From Bacillota bacterium (lineage in GTDB: Bacteria > Bacillota > Clostridia > TANB77 > CAG-465), in contig JAEWPS010000032.1 of NCBI GenBank assembly GCA_023460515.1, positions 62,001 through 126,000 on the forward strand: 64,000 bases of DNA. Direction: 5' to 3'. Shown here piece after piece: positions 62,024 through 64,000 of the stretch. The stretch's first letter is position 1; each line of letters opens with the position of its first letter. Under the pieces are notes generated by a model. It ran no database searches. It saw only the letters and a program-made list of their open reading frames with translations, and was not told the DNA's origin. Made by a program: the position numbers and the translations under genes.

Positions 62024-63169
62024 ATGAAAAAAATGAATTTTATAAAAAAAGTAATATCTTTATTATGTGTACTTACAGTTTTAGTTATGACTTTACCTGT
62101 TGGGACTTATGTAAGTGCTTTATCTGGTGTATATCTTAATATAAGTGCACCAAGTAATTATAACCCAAATGCGGGTGGTACAATTACTTTTACATTAACA
62201 TACTCTGGTGATGTAGGTAATATATGGTTAGGTACAGGATCTGTTGTTCTTAATGGATTTACTGCTAACAAAGCGATATCTGGTTCAGGAAATACAAGAA
62301 CTTTAACACTTTCAAATTTACAAGGTGCAGGTTCTGGTAAATATGTATCAATAACAGGTGGAACAGCAATATCTTCAACTGGTGATTTATCAGCTTCTGC
62401 TAACTCAGTTAGTTCAGGAACTTTTACAATAAACGCTGCAGCACCATCAGATACAACTAAACCAACACTTACAATAACAGCTCCATCTCCTAGCTCAATA
62501 CAAGCAGGAAATACTGTAACATTTGTAGCTAAATACTCAGATAATGTAGGTATAGCTAATAATTGGTTAAGTGCAGGTTCAATAGTTCTTAATGGATTTA
62601 CTGCAAATAAAAGTATAACAGTATCAGGAAATGATAGAATAATAACACTTACAAATGTACAAGGTGCAGTAGGTAATAAAAGTATATCAATAACAGGAGG
62701 AACTGCATCAGATGCAGCTGGTAATCTTTCAAATGCAGCAACATCAGCACAATTTGCTTTAGTACAAAATCAAGTTGCAGGAGATACAGTAGCTCCAGTT
62801 CTTAATATAACAGGACCAAATTATACATCAATTTATGCTGGTCAAAGTGTAACTTTTGTTGCTAGATATACAGACAATGTAGGAATAGTTAACAATTGGT
62901 TAGGTGCTAATTCAATAATTCTTAACGGATTTACTGCAAATAAAAGTATAACAGTATCAGGAAACGATAGAATAATAACACTTACAAATATACAAGGAGC
63001 ATTAGGAAATAAAACTATATCAATAACAGGTGGAACAGCAGTGGATGCAGCAGGTAATTTAGCTAATGCGGCAACATCAGCACAATTTACAATAGTAAAA
63101 CAAAATACAATTAATCCACCAGTTGACAAGCCAGCAGATTGGATTCCAAATCCAAATACAGGTAAATAG
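62024..63169 (+). CDS. Secreted Ig-like repeat protein with C-terminal NPNTG
   Basis: A 381-residue exported protein: basic start, hydrophobic signal (about residues 9-27) and cut near YVSALS. The mature part is three repeats of about 105 residues (about 33-140, 143-250, 255-360) with alternating Val/Thr/Gly-rich strands, resembling bacterial Ig-like domains. Repeats 2 and 3 are almost identical (shared LNGFTANKSITVSGNDR and SITGGTA), also in DNA, so recently duplicated; repeat 1 is more diverged. It ends PNPNTGK with stop: a PxTG-like sorting core but no hydrophobic tail. A class B sortase gene follows. Confidence 0.82.
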   Translation: MKKMNFIKKVISLLCVLTVLVMTLPVGTYVSALSGVYLNISAPSNYNPNAGGTITFTLTYSGDVGNIWLGTGSVVLNGFTANKAISGSGNTRTLTLSNLQGAGSGKYVSITGGTAISSTGDLSASANSVSSGTFTINAAAPSDTTKPTLTITAPSPSSIQAGNTVTFVAKYSDNVGIANNWLSAGSIVLNGFTANKSITVSGNDRIITLTNVQGAVGNKSISITGGTASDAAGNLSNAATSAQFALVQNQVAGDTVAPVLNITGPNYTSIYAGQSVTFVARYTDNVGIVNNWLGANSIILNGFTANKSITVSGNDRIITLTNIQGALGNKTISITGGTAVDAAGNLANAATSAQFTIVKQNTINPPVDKPADWIPNPNTGK

Positions 63170-63186
63170 TAGAAATTAACAATTAA

Positions 63187-63214
63187 TGGGGGCTATATGA
63201 AAATATAACCCTCA
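63187..63214 (+). terminator. Hairpin after the Ig-like gene
   Basis: TGGGGGCTATAT pairs with ATATAACCCTCA around a GAAA tetraloop, with one mismatch and one G-U pair. No T-run follows, so termination would be weak. Confidence 0.4.
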
Positions 63215-63307
63215 TATCTATATAAAAATTATTTTGACAAATATTTAAAAAAGTATTTATTAAATATTTTATATATGATATAATATTATGAGAGGGTGAT
63301 TAATTTG

Positions 63308-64000
63308 ATGGATGAAAACAAAATGAAAAATAAAAAAATAATTCAAATAGCAGGTATTATTCTATTAATAGTACTTATAGTTTATGGTGCATTTTATTTG
63401 AAAGAAAAAATAAGTGGTAAAACTACAACTGAAGAAAAATTAATAGGTGATGTTAATAAAGAGGTTATTAGCTCTGAAGGCAAAGGAATTAATTTACAAG
63501 AAGAAATAATTGCTTTAAATTTAAAATATCCAGATGCTATAGCTTGGCTTATGATACCGGGAACTTCTATAGATATGCCGATATTTAAATCAACAGATAA
63601 CGAAAGATATTTAAGACATGATAGAGATAATAAAAAGACAAGCTGGGGCGAGACATTTATGGATTACAGAAGTAATATAAATAACATGGACAACATGAGT
63701 CATTTTATAATATACGGTCATAATACAGAAGTTGATTCTCACTTTACACCACTTATGAATTATAAAAATGAAAAATTCTTAAATGAACATAAAACAATTG
63801 AAATGTCTACTATTAAAGGAAATTTTAAATGGGAAATATTCTCTGTTTATGTAACAGATATTAACTTTTTCTATATAGACACAAATTTTGCTGATTTAAA
63901 TGATTATGGAAATTTCTTAAATACAGTAAAAAGCAAGAGCATTTTTGATACAAAGGTTTCAGTTGATAACAAAGATACTATTTTAACACTTTCAACATGT
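63308..64000 (+). CDS. Class B sortase, 3' end outside the window
   Basis: 231 codons of a membrane-anchored transpeptidase. One N-terminal membrane helix (about residues 12-32), then the sortase fold with AIAWLMIPGTSIDMPIFK near 80-97, the catalytic His in IIYGHNTEVDS, and the TLSTC motif with the nucleophile Cys exactly at the last codon of the window. The catalytic Arg lies beyond it. The long spacing and extra helix between strands match class B (SrtB). ATG 63308 after AGGGTGAT; a TTG at 63305 is also possible. Probable substrate candidates include the preceding Ig-like protein, which is an inference. Confidence 0.92.
   Translation, partial: MDENKMKNKKIIQIAGIILLIVLIVYGAFYLKEKISGKTTTEEKLIGDVNKEVISSEGKGINLQEEIIALNLKYPDAIAWLMIPGTSIDMPIFKSTDNERYLRHDRDNKKTSWGETFMDYRSNINNMDNMSHFIIYGHNTEVDSHFTPLMNYKNEKFLNEHKTIEMSTIKGNFKWEIFSVYVTDINFFYIDTNFADLNDYGNFLNTVKSKSIFDTKVSVDNKDTILTLSTC

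Overview
The window reads as one chromosomal stretch of a very AT-rich, endospore-forming, Gram-positive Clostridia-type bacterium using the standard code. Evidence is the spoIID-spoIIQ-spoIIID cluster, an alpha/beta-type SASP, a SpoVT-like sensor domain, the PolC-type replicase, the gdpP-rplI-dnaB and tilS-ftsH orders, a class B sortase, and consensus TTGACA/TATAAT promoters. The species cannot be named from the sequence. Genes are dense, most start after strong AGGAGG-like sites, and TTG/GTG starts are common.

Layout. 1-2950: end of a possible recX, deoD, scpA and a membrane-anchored WG-repeat protein. 3504-13278: a complete type IV pilus operon. It holds a fused PilM-PilN, PilO, two small membrane proteins, two tandem major pilins lacking Glu+5, three minor-pilin-like genes (one fused to the methyltransferase domain of a prepilin peptidase), and PilB, PilT and PilC. 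The peptidase half of the prepilin peptidase lies apart at 22213. 13364-15629: sporulation genes spoIID, spoIIQ-like and spoIIID. 15732-25583: a Xer-type recombinase, a CDF transporter, a two-component system, HlyIII-like, tyrS, yqeG, pilD catalytic half, a U32 protein and a G5/transglycosylase protein. 25652-36231: housekeeping (rsmA with an apparent AUA start, gdpP, rplI, dnaB, tilS, ftsH, fic, rpsB, tsf).

36280-45397: a starch-binding-like small protein, an F420 ligase-like protein, a VanW/G5 protein, an orphan VirD4/TraG-type ATPase preceded by two unknown small genes, a 53-residue zinc-ribbon protein absent from a long-ORF view, and secD-secF. 45519-49990: a tRNA-Leu(UAA) and, 4.3 kb away, a decayed copy of its 3' half plus its terminator. 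Between them lie a divergent HEPN-motif protein and a KAP-type P-loop ATPase (a candidate defence pair), then a DUF2935-like gene. 50014-53695: small regulators, an orphan SpoVT-type sensor domain, a Na/Ca exchanger and a HAD-like protein. 53849-64000: frr, cdsA, rseP, polC, short hpf, a 4-Cys microprotein, SASP, a secreted Ig-like repeat protein and a class B sortase cut by the window end.

Points most worth a second look are: (1) the HEPN/KAP pair bracketed by a tRNA-Leu and its relic; (2) the prepilin peptidase split in two, with its methyltransferase half fused to a minor pilin that has a proper cleavage signal; (3) a +1 frameshift at the extreme 3' end of polC at a CGG codon, and a second possible one in the nearby 4-Cys gene in the same eight-base context, although in-frame CGG was otherwise found by eye only in fic; (4) the AUA start of rsmA; and (5) the VirD4-like orphan cluster. 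All assignments come from reading motifs and gene order; no database search was run.
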